Assembly: GCA_001969505.1 (NCBI GenBank)
Contig: LSSK01000094.1
Span: 1-64,000 of the forward strand
Length of the DNA stretch: 64,000 nucleotides
Source: Zancudomyces culisetae
Lineage: Eukaryota; Kickxellomycota; Harpellomycetes; Harpellales; Legeriomycetaceae
Direction of reading: 5' to 3'
Positions 1 through 11,939 of this stretch are shown here, in pieces. Position 1 is the stretch's first letter; every line of letters starts with the position of its first letter. The translations under genes and the position numbers were made by a program. A model generated the notes under the pieces. That model ran no database searches. It saw only the letters and a list, made by a program, of their open reading frames with translations, and was not told the DNA's origin.

Positions 1-74
1 ACAACGTCTTTTCTAATAGCCATTAACGCATTGGTGGCTCCAATTAACATAATAACTGTTACAATCTTAAGCAT
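1..74 (-). CDS. Start of a secreted protein, cut by the window edge
   Basis: An ATG at 74 reading leftwards opens a frame that stays open to base 1. The first ~17 residues are a short basic start (MLKI), a hydrophobic stretch (VTVIMLIGA) and a small-residue site (TNA), the layout of a signal peptide, followed by Met-Ala-Ile-Arg-Lys-Asp. Only about 24 residues are visible, so no family can be named. A T-rich run lies just upstream of the ATG. The call rests on the signal-peptide look alone, and a chance short frame is possible. Confidence 0.4.
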   Translation of the reverse strand, partial: MLKIVTVIMLIGATNALMAIRKDV

Positions 75-3000
75 GTTTTTTTTTATTTTATTTTAAAAAA
101 AGGCTTCTTGTGGTACAAAAAAATATCACTGTTAGTAATATAATAAATCGGGTAAAAGGTAGAAGCACAACACAACATCACTTTATCCCTTCCTCTTCCC
201 GGGATCTGAACTAATTTATAGATTTTATGTACCATATAGCAGTATATAATTGTAAGAACCCTTTCAACAACAAAAGCAGATAAAGTATAAACAGTGGTTT
301 TATTAAGTGGGTATATAAAGAACATGTAAAGAGGGTTTTTTATGTCATTTGAATCAGCTAATGTTTCATTCTTTTTTTTTTAATTTATCATATATTTCAC
401 TTAATACAAGATATTACTATATATTAAACCTTCTTTTATATTTATAGTCAGAAATTAATAATATTGCTCAATATTCGCAGATAAAATAAAATAGTTAAAA
501 GTCAGTTAATATTACTTGTGATATTGATCATACTCACATACTAAAGGTATATCATTAAACAGGTGTATATATACATAAAGACGATAGCTGGTCAAATATT
601 CACACATTCAAGTATCTGATATTCTATTTTATTTGCATCGTACAATCATCAATCAACACACTAACCCCCCTTTTATCCAAAGTACAAAAATGGCTTATCA
701 CAGTAGAATATCAAGAAGTTAATACTTTGCAGACCTGAAAAGCCTGGCAAAAATAAAAGCTATGATTGTGGGAAAAAATAAAAACTATATGGGTACTTGG
801 CGGTAAAAAATAATGTTTTTTTTATTGATGCGCTCAACAGATTAATAGTAAAGCATTTTCACTACACCAGATCAAATCATCTCGGTGCCAATTATTCGAA
901 CCACTATCAGTGCTTTAGTGTTGAAACAGCTTCTTTCTCTCCTCTTATGTTCAACTCAAGCACCAGCTCGGGTTGATTAATGCTTTATCGAGAATAAAAA
1001 GTGGTCGCGTATTGGAGGCATAATCAGTAGCGCAAATACATACATTCGCCCATTTGTTTATTGTGCGGCGGATCATGTGCCAATAATTCTGACTGTCCAG
1101 TTGTTTTTCTTATAGCACGGAACTGAAATATAACATGTTGTTTCGACACACATTTTTATTTATTTTACATTTCGCTAGTTCCCATTTATGTAGATTTCAA
1201 AACCCAATTTTTAACACGTCACTATGATGTGTTTTCCAAATATTCCCACAACCAACTGATTTACTTAATTATTTTGTTCAAAAGGTTGGTTTGTACACAA
1301 GTAGATTTTTTAAGGGGAAAAGGTGATGGGAGGAGGGGGTAATGACCGAGATATTCCGAACATGCCGCCTTATTGGCAAGAGTTTAATCTAATCTCATTA
1401 CTGTGTCCCGCTTATACCCCCCATCCTCTATCATCTATCCTCTATCCTCTATCCTCTATCCTCTACCTTCTGGTGAAAAAAGGAGAGATCCATGGGACAG
1501 GGAGCCCTGTTAAGATTAATAATTCTAAACAAAATAATAGCTGTCCGAGCTGCAACTCCGCCAAAGATTAAAAAACTGAATCTTTTTATGTTTTACATTT
1601 TTTTTTTGCAATAAACTATTCGGCAAATATCACAAAATACTAAAAAAGAGAGTATTCTATATACAGTATCTATCCAACCAATCCCTCCTTTACTAACTCT
1701 GGAGGACTCTGTACCCCCATTGTGTTTTACACAGGATTTTTTTCTTTAAAGAAAAAGCCCTTTTTATTCGAATTTACAAATAAATTACGTGGTAGGTGGT
1801 TTATCGCATTCTGCATTCCGTGCGGATAAACAGGGACTATCAGGTAGTACTCAAAAAATAGGGCACATAAAAGAAGGTACATGACACCATTAGCAAACTG
1901 ATAATCACAGCCATTCCTCACCTGAGCTATAAAAAAATTTTTTTGAGGTTACTCCTGAGAAATTTACCCCCCCTTTTTTGTGCAGTTTTTATCAATGGAG
2001 ATATGGTAGATTTTTTCAAGGATAAAAGAAACAAGAAATATTAAAGAATGTTAACTGTAGAATCGGAATGAGCCCTTGAAGGTTGCTGTCCTTTTTTTCC
2101 CTCAAAAATCGACTCTAAAGTCAATTTAAACAGTATGATTCAACATGATGCCAGGTGGCGTTGGTGACGGGGACATTACTCGTGATTCATAGATAAGTTT
2201 TTAAAGAAAGGGGTACTTTTGTCGAACCAGGTGATTAGGATGGATGGGGATATCAATGCTAAACTTACAGAGTTTTGAAAGTATTGTGTGATATGTGGTA
2301 TTTCTCAATTAGCAACAAGAGGCCCATTCTCGCGATTGAAAAAAAGTTGAGGGGAATACTGATTGGTAATGGGCGAATAAAACACTGGAGATTTGGTGAC
2401 CAAAGCTTTATTTTTTCATCCAGTTCCTAGTTCCAATAAAAAAAATCGGTTTCATGTTATTTTGTTGGATGGGATTGAATAAGGCATGAACAGATTAGTT
2501 TTCCAATGTTTGTTTTATTATCTGTTCGCCCAACAATCTAACAGGGCGGGAAGTGCATTTTTTTTTTTTTTGAAAAATCTATAAATACAAGTAGGAGGAA
2601 TTGTAAACAAAAAAGAGGAAAAAACCCAAACCTGAAGCACTAAAAAGAACTTTATTTTTCAAATTTAATATTAAAACTATTTGAGTGTTTGGGCTTTAAC
2701 TAACCACATCGAAGAATAAAGAAAACAGGTGAATTTGTTCTAAACAACAAGAACGGTAAATAGGGAAACAAAACTGGTATAATTCAAACTGATACAACGC
2801 AGAAAAGGTAGGGATATATTTTGAGTTTTCTATAAAAATGCTGAATGAAACTGTGGAAGTTAATACAGAGTTATAAAGAGCTCTGCTTTGGAAGTAGAAA
2901 AGCGTGGATTATTATTTTTTGGCTGCTTTTATTGACCAGAACCCATACAAAAGGCTTAAATTCATTGAAAGATGGTTCTACAAAAGACTCAAAGCAGACA

Positions 3001-3879
3001 AAACTTTAATTTTAAAAACAGGTATTTTATGGGATATTGTTTTACCTAAAGAATGTTCACACCACTAAAGGCAATTCGATATAAAGTTGACATAAGAGCC
3101 TACACAATTATTGCGTTTTTATAAAGTGTAATAAGTATGAGAAACCAGGAAAAAAAAACGAGAAATGGACGTTATATTAGCCCACATGTCTCTTTTTTTG
3201 TAGGGGTGGGGGAGAATGGTAGAGAGAGAAATAGAAATTTTTTCTGGATACGGTAAATCTATTCTTTATATTTTAAGATGGATGGGTAGAATGGGATTGA
3301 GATGGTATTGGCTGTTTTTCTTCTGAAGGTCATGAAAATATGGTGTTTAATATATTGCTGTGCTTTTATTAAATTCTAATTTGGGTGTTTCTTGTTGTCA
3401 AAAAGGTCAAGATTCTATTCTCTGTTGACTAAAATCTGCATCTCTTATTAGTGGTGGTAAAAACAAGGTAATATATATAAAAAAGCAACCGAAAGGTATA
3501 GTTAAAGGGTAATTGAGGAAAGGAATGAGTGTAGTAGTGGTAGTAGGACAAGAGGACAGATTGGTTCAAAGGTCTTGGTCCTAAAGCCACATTGGGAACT
3601 GTCCTTAAATTAGCCGAGTTTTTTTTGTTGTGTTGGGTTTATTACTCTCTCGTGATGTAATTGGGAATTTTGAACCTTAGGGGATCGATTGATTAAATAA
3701 TTGGGTTTAAAATCATATCTGTTCAGGGAGAATTATCACTAAATATAAGTATAAGAAACAGAGTATCTTCAAGCTTAGTAGGGTCGTTATAAGATTTATC
3801 AGTAAAAATAAAATAGCAAAGATACTAAATCAACTCAATAATATTATTTTATAAAATTTGGTAACAAAGGGAAAGGAAC
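75..3879. other. Gene-poor AT-rich region
   Basis: About 3.8 kb with many poly-T and poly-A runs and no convincing gene. It holds a heptamer repeat at 1424-1465. A short leftward frame around 1727-1921 lacks an ATG, and I could not connect it to other exons. Confidence 0.5.
1424..1465. repeat. Heptanucleotide tandem repeat (TCCTCTA)x6
   Basis: Six head-to-tail 7-bp units of TCCTCTA; the second unit reads TCATCTA. The array lies outside any gene I can support. Confidence 0.9.
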
Positions 3880-6800
3880 ATGTCATTGCAGATAAGCACA
3901 ATAGACAAGCTAAGAAAGGTGCAAAATGGAAAAGTTAGACTACTTGGGGGTTTGAGTAGGAAATTCATACAAAATCAGACCGACAAAAGAGGGTTCTTCA
4001 AACGTGCAGACAAAGGGCTTCAGTCAATAGGAATCCGGAGAGAGGACAAAAACATTTGGGAGAGAAGGGTAGGATTGACACCAAACCATGTTTCAAGGTT
4101 GATCGAAGAAACAGGTGCTACTGTATACATTCAGCCATCAAACAACCGAGTATACAATGATACCTCGTTTAAAAAGGTAATGTAGCTTGAGGTTTTTTTT
4201 TCTTCGGGGGAAGGTGTGAGACTCAGTAGAATTAAGATGTTCGAAATATTTAGAGGGGTTTAATGATGTAAAAATAGGCAGGTGCGATTGTTACAGAAGA
4301 CTTGGGCGTGGCTGATGTAATTGTTGGAATTAAAGAGGTACCAAAGCACAAGTTGATACCAAATAAAACCTATGTGTTTTTTTCGCATACACATAAAGGT
4401 CAGGCTTATAATCGGGGGTTACTTCAAACAGTGATAGACAAGGTAGGTTTTTATTCAATATACTGATAAAACTCCAATGGCTTGATTGTGTAAATAAAGG
4501 GAAAAGGAGAAGGAAAGAAAGAGAGAGGAGCGTATGTAGAGAAGAGTGTGTAACCGATGGTTTAAATGTTATAGAATATAAGGCTACTTGATTATGAGCT
4601 GTTGGTAGATCCAGAAACCAAAAAGAGGTTGGTAATGTTTGGAAAATTTGCGGGATACGCAGGAACCATTGATGGTATTCATGGACTTGGACAAAGAATG
4701 CTGGCAATGGGATACAATTCGCCACTGATTAACATAGGGATGTCGCATATATATCCTTCACTGGGGGCAGTAAAATCACATTTTCAAGAGGTTGGTGATT
4801 TAATAAAGCAATATGGAGTCCCAAAAGATTTTGGACCAATGGTATTCACAATTACAGGGAGAGGAAATGTCGGTCAAGGCGCAAAGGAAATATTTGAGTG
4901 CTTTCCACACGAGTATGTAAAGGTGGATCAGTTGGAGGACTTGGTGAGGGGATTCAAAGGGGATAGTCAATCGGAGGGGCTCCACAAGATATATGGTGTA
5001 AAGGTGAATGCAGAGGATTATGCAATTAGAAAAACAGATGGGAAGTATGATAGAAATGAATTTAGAGCACATCCAGACAGATACACGTCGAACTTCCACA
5101 GAAAGATAGCACCGTTTACAACACTGCTTATCAATGGGATATATTGGGACCCACATAGCCCCAAGCTTGTAACAAGGCAGCAGCTGAAGGAAATACAAGA
5201 AATGCAAAAGGCAAATAAAATCGACAGGTTTAGAATGCTGGGAGTGGCAGATATAAGTTGTGATATGGAGGGGAGTATTGAGTTTACAACGCATGCTTCG
5301 TCAATAGACTCGCCGTTTTTCTACTATGACGCAATAAATAATGTTGAGCACAAATCAATAGGAAAAGAGGGAATACAAGTGATGTCAATCGACAATCTCC
5401 CTACTGAATTGCCATCAGAAGCGAGTAGATACTTTGCGGAATTGTTTTATCCAGTACTTAAAAAGCTGGTGAGAGGTGAGTATGAGGATCCAGTTATAAA
5501 AAACGGTCTGATTACAGGAAAGGATGGGAAGTTGATGGAGCCACACAGACACCTGGAGTCACTGTTGGCTCAATATAGAAAAGAGGTTGAGGAGTCGAGT
5601 AAGACCGATAACACTGGAAGCGGAATTCATGTGGAGACAGCGCCACAGAGGAAAAAGGTGTTGGTGGCTGGTTCGGGGTTGGTGACAGGGCCATTGATTA
5701 GACACTTGAGTGGGTATGTTCCTGGAAGTGGAAATGGAAGCGGAAATGGGGCTGGGAATGTTGGTGGGATAGATGTACTAATAGCCAGTAACAACCACGA
5801 AGAATCAAATACGCTCGCATCAACATTCCCCAACACAAAAACCACGGGCTTAGATGCAAGCAATTTTAGCCAGGTTGATGAATTGGTAAAAGGGAGCGAT
5901 TTGGTTATCAGTATGCTGCCGGCCCAACTTCATCCAGTTGTAGCCAAAGCTGCAATTAAAAACAAGAAGGATATGGTTACTGCTAGCTACATTTCACCCG
6001 CAATGGCTAACCTCGATAAAGAGTAAGCAGCATTTAGCGTTTAGTATTTAGCATTTATTTCAGTTGAAGATATTTAACGAAAAAGAAACAATGAATATAA
6101 AATAGAGCAAAGAAGGCAGGAGTTACAATTCTCAATGAGATAGGGTTGGACCCAGGAATCGATCACTGCAGTGCTATGAAGATAATAGATGACGTAAAAT
6201 CAAGAGGGGGAGAGATTGTCTCATTTGTATCGTGGTGTGGAGGTCTCCCAGCACCAGAAAACAGTAATAACCCGTTGGGGTACAAGTTCTCATGGTCACC
6301 GCGTGGTGTATTGACAGCTGGGCTAAATGCAGCCAAATTCAAACTGAACAACAAGATTGTACAGATTGAAGGTAAGGATTTGTTGAAGTGCCGATTCCCA
6401 ACAGTTCCACTCTTTTCAGGATTTGCACTAGAGGGATTGGCTAACAGGGACAGTCTTTCGTATGCAGATGTATATGGATTGGATTTGGAGCGGATGAGTA
6501 CAATGGTGCGAGGAACACTGAGATTCCAAGGGTACTCTGAGCTGATGAGCAGCTTTGTTAAGCTAGGCTTTTTAGATGACAAGCCAATCGAGGGCGCGTT
6601 TACTCCAGGAAATGCACCTGTGTTTGATTATGATTCAGATTTTTGCAAATACGTGCTTAAGACAGAGAATGCCAGCCAAAAGACTGTGACTGAACGCGTT
6701 GCCAGGCTTCTGGAACGCCAGCCGGCCGACCCAGTTGTCACACGGGTTGTGTCGACACTTGGAAAGTTCGGTATGCTGGAGACATCGAGCTATGATGTGA

Positions 6801-7312
6801 AGGTGTCCAGTTCTATTATTGCCCCAACAGCACTTGACGGCTTTTGCTCAATCTTGCAGCGCAATTTAGCATATTCGCCAAATGAGCGCGACATGGTATT
6901 ACTCTCACACGAATTTATTGCCGCTTTCCCTGCTCAAGCTTCCTCAAAGGGCAGTCACGTACTGGGTGGAAACAATCACAGCAACCCTGGATTTGGTCGG
7001 TACGAGTTGCACAAATCGACACTGGCATCATATGGTGGGATCAAGATTGACGAAATCACTGGGGAAAACAAAGGTGAGTCGGCAATGTCGAGAACAGTAG
7101 GTATTCCTGTAGGCATCGCTTCCTGCATTTTGTTGGAGGGGTTGGTAAGTACTAAGGGCGTGATCCGACCAACTCAACGCGAAATCTACATTCCAATGCT
7201 GGATAGGCTCAACACTCTTAAAGAAAGCCCAATATTTTTCAACGAAAGTTGTGAGATTATGGACATTAGCCACATCTACACCAACTCTATTACAAACTCT
7301 TTACAGCTTTAA
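3880..7312 (+). CDS. AASS: Bifunctional lysine-ketoglutarate reductase / saccharopine dehydrogenase (AASS type)
   Basis: Four exons: 3880-4176, 4278-4442, 4575-6022 and 6106-7312. All junctions are GT..AG (acceptors end TAG) and phases match, giving 1038 residues. The basic start (about residues 1-45) could be a mitochondrial presequence. The N-terminal half is the LKR domain (IGIRREDKNIWERRVGLTP, then VGIKEVPK). From about residue 513 a Rossmann motif (KKVLVAGSGLV) opens the saccharopine dehydrogenase domain, with NEIGLDPGIDH near the exon 3/4 junction. A Gly/Asn/Ser-rich insert lies inside that Rossmann region. In animals and plants this fusion degrades lysine via saccharopine; fungi normally have separate LYS1 and LYS9 proteins for biosynthesis, so direction here is uncertain. 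The stop is 43 bp from that of the convergent PHD-finger gene. Confidence 0.93.
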
Positions 7313-7355
7313 TTTTATTTATGTTAGCCTAATAAAAATAAATTAAAGTAAAATT

Positions 7356-10300
7356 TTAATGCATCTCTCGACACTGTGGGCAAACGTATGTCACGTCTTC
7401 CCAATCGTCATCATCAATATACTTGTTTAGCCGTTTGGCTTCAGCACGCATTGCGCATCCTGTATGCTGCCAACACCTACACGATTCGCACATGGTCATT
7501 GGTCGCCCATCATCATAGTTTGCACCTCGTTTCCCGCATACACAGTTGAATATCCATGTTCCGCCACCATTACCACCACCATTACCACCACCATTACCAC
7601 TACTATTGTCATCGTTATCATTATCGTCATCGTTATCGCTGTTTTTATCATTGTTGTGAACAGGTTGGCTTGTGTTGTAATTATTATACATTATTGGTTC
7701 TTCTTCTTTGTCTTGGTCATCTTCTGTCTTTCTTTCATTGATGTTGCTACTGCTATCATTGTTAGTATAATCATTCTTTATGCTATTGTTGGTGTTACCA
7801 TCATGATGTAATATTACAGGTGGTACTATATCCTCGGATTGGTCGTTTTCTTCTTTCTCTATCTGTCCTTCATTTATCTGTCCTTCATTTATCTGCTCTT
7901 TTTCCATAGGCTCTTCATCTTTCTGATGCACTCGTGGTTTAGCAGTACTATATGCCTCAGGATAACTTTTCTCTTTCGCCGTGGAAATATCTACAGTCAC
8001 GAGCATTTGCTTTTGTGATTGATGTTTTTGTACCATCATCTTATTTACAGAACCATGACCATTAGTGCTTTCTATGTCAATAATGTCATCGTCACCGTCA
8101 TCGTCACCGTCATCTTCATCCCCGTATTCACCCATATGACCATCCGAGTTTTTACTTCCATCCCTACCCGCATCCCTGTACCTATAATCATCCCTGTTTC
8201 CATTCTCAACCTGTTCGCTGTCAAAAGAGGCTGGTGAAAAAGTTCGAGCACTGCGCGTACTATAGTTGTGGCTATTATTACCATGATGTTGATGTGCAGA
8301 TGCCCTGGTCACCCTCGTATGCCTATCTCGAATACTCGTATTCCCTCTGTTTCGCAAACCATACCTACCACCACCTCCATTGTCATCATGATCATCAGCC
8401 TCAACATCAGCATCAGCATCATATCTATAGTTATCGCCACCACCACCACCTGGTTCATCATCACTTTCATAATCGTAATAGTACATTTTTCTCTCAGCCC
8501 TTTCAGCACCCCGTTGTCGCTCCTCCTCAGCCTCCTTGCTGCGCTTCATCATCAATCGCATTGATGATCTCTTGACCCCGTCAGCTCCATAGTAACCTTC
8601 GCCTTTACAACCAACAAAGTATCGCTTGCGTTCCATGTACCGCCGCTTGGCTTCTTTTGCTTTGATCTTTTTTGAGATCTCCTCCAACTCGTCCTTCAAC
8701 TTATTTGTTAGTTCCAACTGGTCCTTATACTTTTCCTTGTCTTTCGGTTTGATTCCTTTACTGGCCACGGTAGATTCCAAATATTCTATTACCCGCTCAT
8801 AATCAGCAACTGTCACACACAACAATTCCCACTTGTTCCCATCCGCCTCAATATGCTCACAAAGCGCCTCATCTGCACATACGTGTTCTTGCTCTATATT
8901 GGTGTTAAACTTTAGCTTTATCACTCGGACTTTTACTTTAACTTTTACGTCTAATTGAGACTCGGAAGTAATCGATGTGTTATTTCCAACTCTTGACGTG
9001 GATTCTGTCTCAGCTTTAGGCTTGTTCTCCAATCTCGTTTCATCAACTTTTTCATCTAAGCCCGATATAACCGCTTCTGGCTTCCTGTCTTCGTTATCCG
9101 ATCGCATCCACTCCATACTATCAGAAGATAGTGTACTTAGAGAAGAATATGAAGTTTCATTACCGTTTACTTGCTGCTGTTCAGTTTCCATCTCCATCAT
9201 CTCCATTTTCTCATCTTCTCTTTCTTTTTCTTTACTGAATCGACCCAAATTTCGTGATGATCTCCTAGTCCCCTCAGCTCTGGGTTTGATGTTCTTTGTC
9301 TTTTTTTTTGCTGATGTCGCTGCTTTTTCCACCTTGTTTTTCTCACCCTTTGCTTGATCCGACACCGTCTTTGGTTTTGCCACTTTTTTTTCCTTGCTTT
9401 TCTTTTGTTGGCTCTCCTGAACATATGGATTCAAATTCTCTACAGTATACTTGTTTACCAGTGTCTCTCTGTAGAGTCTGGTGTCATTCAAAAGCCAGTA
9501 AACTCGCTGTTCTGCATCTTTTCCTATTGGCTCCACCCTCTATGTTTAGCCCATATCGTTTGTTAATTTTCTCTTTCATTTTCATTTACGTTTTAGCTTT
9601 TCGCTAAAATACTAGAATGCTACAAACTCAACAATAAAACAATCCTATAGTATATACATGCTCTTACCAATTGCTGTTCTTCGTCTTGCGAGATTGGTGT
9701 TATTATCGGTCGGTCAAAATAATACATCGATTGTTCGCACAGTCTGCACAACACTGAAAGCTATATTCATCATGTTTCCACCATGTTAAACCATCTAAAA
9801 CGATCCAGTCAAACAGGTATACCTTCTTACTGCGATACTACCGGAATTTTGGTTTTGTAACTTACCTTGTCTTTTAGTTCCAGGTCAAAGAAGCTCTTTA
9901 TTTTAATCTCCTCCCTAATCTCGGGCGTTTTCTCCTCTTGTAAATCCATAGTCTCTCTGTTTTCCTTACTTTCCGCATTTTCAATGCTTTTTACATTTTC
10001 TACACCCTCCATACTCTCTGCATTTGACGTTAATTCTGCGTTTTCCATACCCTCAGTAACTTCTGAAACCGAATCTTTTGCAAAAAAAAAAAACGATGGT
10101 TTGGAATAAAATGTTGAGGGTTATATTATATTATAGATTAAATACTGAGTAAAAGCATTTACCTTCATTTTCGGCAGCAACCATCACCTTTTCTTCCAAC
10201 ATATCCCTTGGTTCAAAATTATACTTTCCCCATGCTTTATGCAGACTCGCCTCAAATGTAGCTTTACTATTTTGCATTTCGTTTTGTTTAGAATTAATTT

Positions 10301-10769
10301 AGTTCGAAATTTCCGGCCTAGGAGCTTATACATGAAAAATAAACAAAGAATCGCTCCAATATATTTGAAAAAAGCCTAGCTATAAAAAAACAAGCATATA
10401 TCTAGTTGGATTAATACCTTGGGCCCTTAATCGTTGTTCCTTTTTTTAGTAGAGTAATTATCAAATCTTCCAACCATTCGCTTTTCTCCTTTTTTAACAA
10501 TTCTTCTTCAAGTAACTATTTGAATTAATTATTACGTTGCTGTGTGAATAAACTTGTACAATATGGTCAGTTGATTATAATGGCTTTATATATACTACAC
10601 AGCTTTGTTCAAAGGTTGAAGCTGCTATATATTTTCAATTTCATGCGTATTATGAACTTACCTCTATACTAAAATCGTCAATCTTAAATAGCTTGTAAAA
10701 AATATCAAGAAACTGGCCCGTAATCGCAAAGTCCCGCATACCTCTTAGTTCTAACAGCTCAGATTCCAT
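7356..10769 (-). CDS. RSF1/CECR2-like chromatin protein with C-terminal PHD finger
   Basis: Six exons on the minus strand: 10769-10662, 10515-10418, 10266-10163, 10074-9866, 9760-9668 and 9539-7356. Phases match throughout, giving 931 residues. The N-terminal exons form a DDT/WHIM-like module: RDFAITGQFLDIFYKLF, WLEDLIITLLKK, then LSVLCRLCEQ. RVEPIGKDAEQRVYWLLNDT follows, which resembles the RVEPLG..YW segment of RSF1/CECR2-type remodelling factors. The long middle is charged low complexity (Lys/Glu, Asp/Gly and Gly/Asn runs). The last ~65 residues hold a C4HC3 PHD finger (CVC, MCESC, HTGC, CPQC), which usually reads histone H3 tails. A role as a chromatin-remodelling subunit is inferred; no ATPase domain is present. 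Confidence 0.85.
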
Positions 10770-11591
10770 GATTATTTTCGTTTTTTTTTACCGCAAGAGT
10801 AGATATCAGGAAAAGTATGTTTTGGCTGAAATGAATTCTAAATTGGTATAATGAGATTATAAGGTAACTTTTTTTTTATGAACTGAGTATGGTTAGGCCC
10901 GGAATTGACAACTTTACAAGTTTGATGTATTATTAAATTGACTCTTGTGGTGTTCTGGCAAAAATGGCTCTAAAAATAAACAATATACCCTGCCTTTTTT
11001 TGGTGTTTATTTTTAAATTTTGTTTTTATTTTTGGCGTTCTTTGGCGTATTTTGGTGTTCTGGGTTGTTTTTTTTTCAAATTACTAGAACAGTTTTAATG
11101 ATAAAAATCAATATAGCCAAGTATTCATAACACTTTCTACATATTTTCTGCAAAAAGAAAAATAGTAATGAAGTATATTGGTAAAAAAAATTTTTTTTAT
11201 TTATCCAGGAACACTTTTGATTTTGGGTGCTTAGCTCCAAATTGGCTGTAAAAATTGGTGGATTGGGGGGGGGAGGGTCGAGTTTAGATTTGAAAATTGA
11301 TTTTAGATTTCGTGTTCAAATGATTTATTTATTGCCTTTTCCTAGTTTTTTGTGATTTGAAAAAGATAACCAATTGATGGAAATTATAATTCGTTGGTGC
11401 AACTTTATTAACATTTTAATACGTGCCTTTGCTGTTTCAGTTTTCTTTAAGAAACACACAATTCATTCATATATTGCACATCTATAAAAGACTAGATCTT
11501 ACGAGACCTTTGTTCTTTATCTTTACATCAAAGATCACATTACTTTTACTTTTAGGTTTTCAAATCCCCAGTGAAGCAAAATCTTTTCAAA
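10770..11591. other. Intergenic spacer between divergent genes
   Basis: Region between the PHD-finger gene start and the glutaredoxin ATG. It is AT-rich with several poly-T runs, a G-rich run near 11265-11278 and no supported gene. It should contain both promoters. Confidence 0.5.
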
Positions 11592-11939
11592 ATGGGAAAT
11601 TCAATGGGTAAAGCATCTGACTCAAAAAAAATCGAATTGTTGAAAACCGAGGTCGAGAAAACGATAAACACCAATTCAGTTGTTGTATATTCAAAAACAC
11701 ATTGTCCATATTGCAAACGGGCTAAGAACGAACTTGAAAAGCTAAACGTACAGGCAAAAGTTATTGAACTTGACACTGTTGAGGCTGGACCCGAAATCCA
11801 GCAGGCATTGCTAGAGCTGACGAATCAGCGCACTGTTCCAAATATATTTATCAACCGAAGCCATATCGGGGGTTGTGATGATCTGATGAAAAAGATTGGT
11901 TCAGGTAGCATAAAGGAACTTCTTGAGGCAAAAGAGTAA
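11592..11939 (+). CDS. Dithiol glutaredoxin
   Basis: Single-exon gene of 115 residues with the classic active site CPYC at residues 38-41 (context KTHCPYCKRA). The cis-Pro TVP motif lies in NQRTVPNIFI, and the glutathione-binding GGCDD comes near the end. It reduces disulfides and glutathione-mixed disulfides with glutathione as electron donor. The ATG at 11592 is the first in frame; the frame upstream has only a GTG. The start MGNSMGKAS fits the loose N-myristoylation consensus (Gly2, small residue at position 6), so membrane association is possible. There is no mitochondrial presequence. Confidence 0.96.
   Translation: MGNSMGKASDSKKIELLKTEVEKTINTNSVVVYSKTHCPYCKRAKNELEKLNVQAKVIELDTVEAGPEIQQALLELTNQRTVPNIFINRSHIGGCDDLMKKIGSGSIKELLEAKE

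Noticed and set aside
1424-1465. Heptamer array as a possible CRISPR or telomere-like array
   Set aside because: 7-bp units without spacers, and not a telomere-type sequence; a plain minisatellite.
1727-1921. 64-codon hydrophobic minus-strand frame after a TATAG
   Set aside because: GTG start only; it could be a terminal exon but no partner exon was found.
8234-8575. His/Ile-rich plus-strand frames opposite the PHD gene
   Set aside because: Shadow frames of the low-complexity coding strand (His codons opposite Met/Val/Asp-coding repeats).
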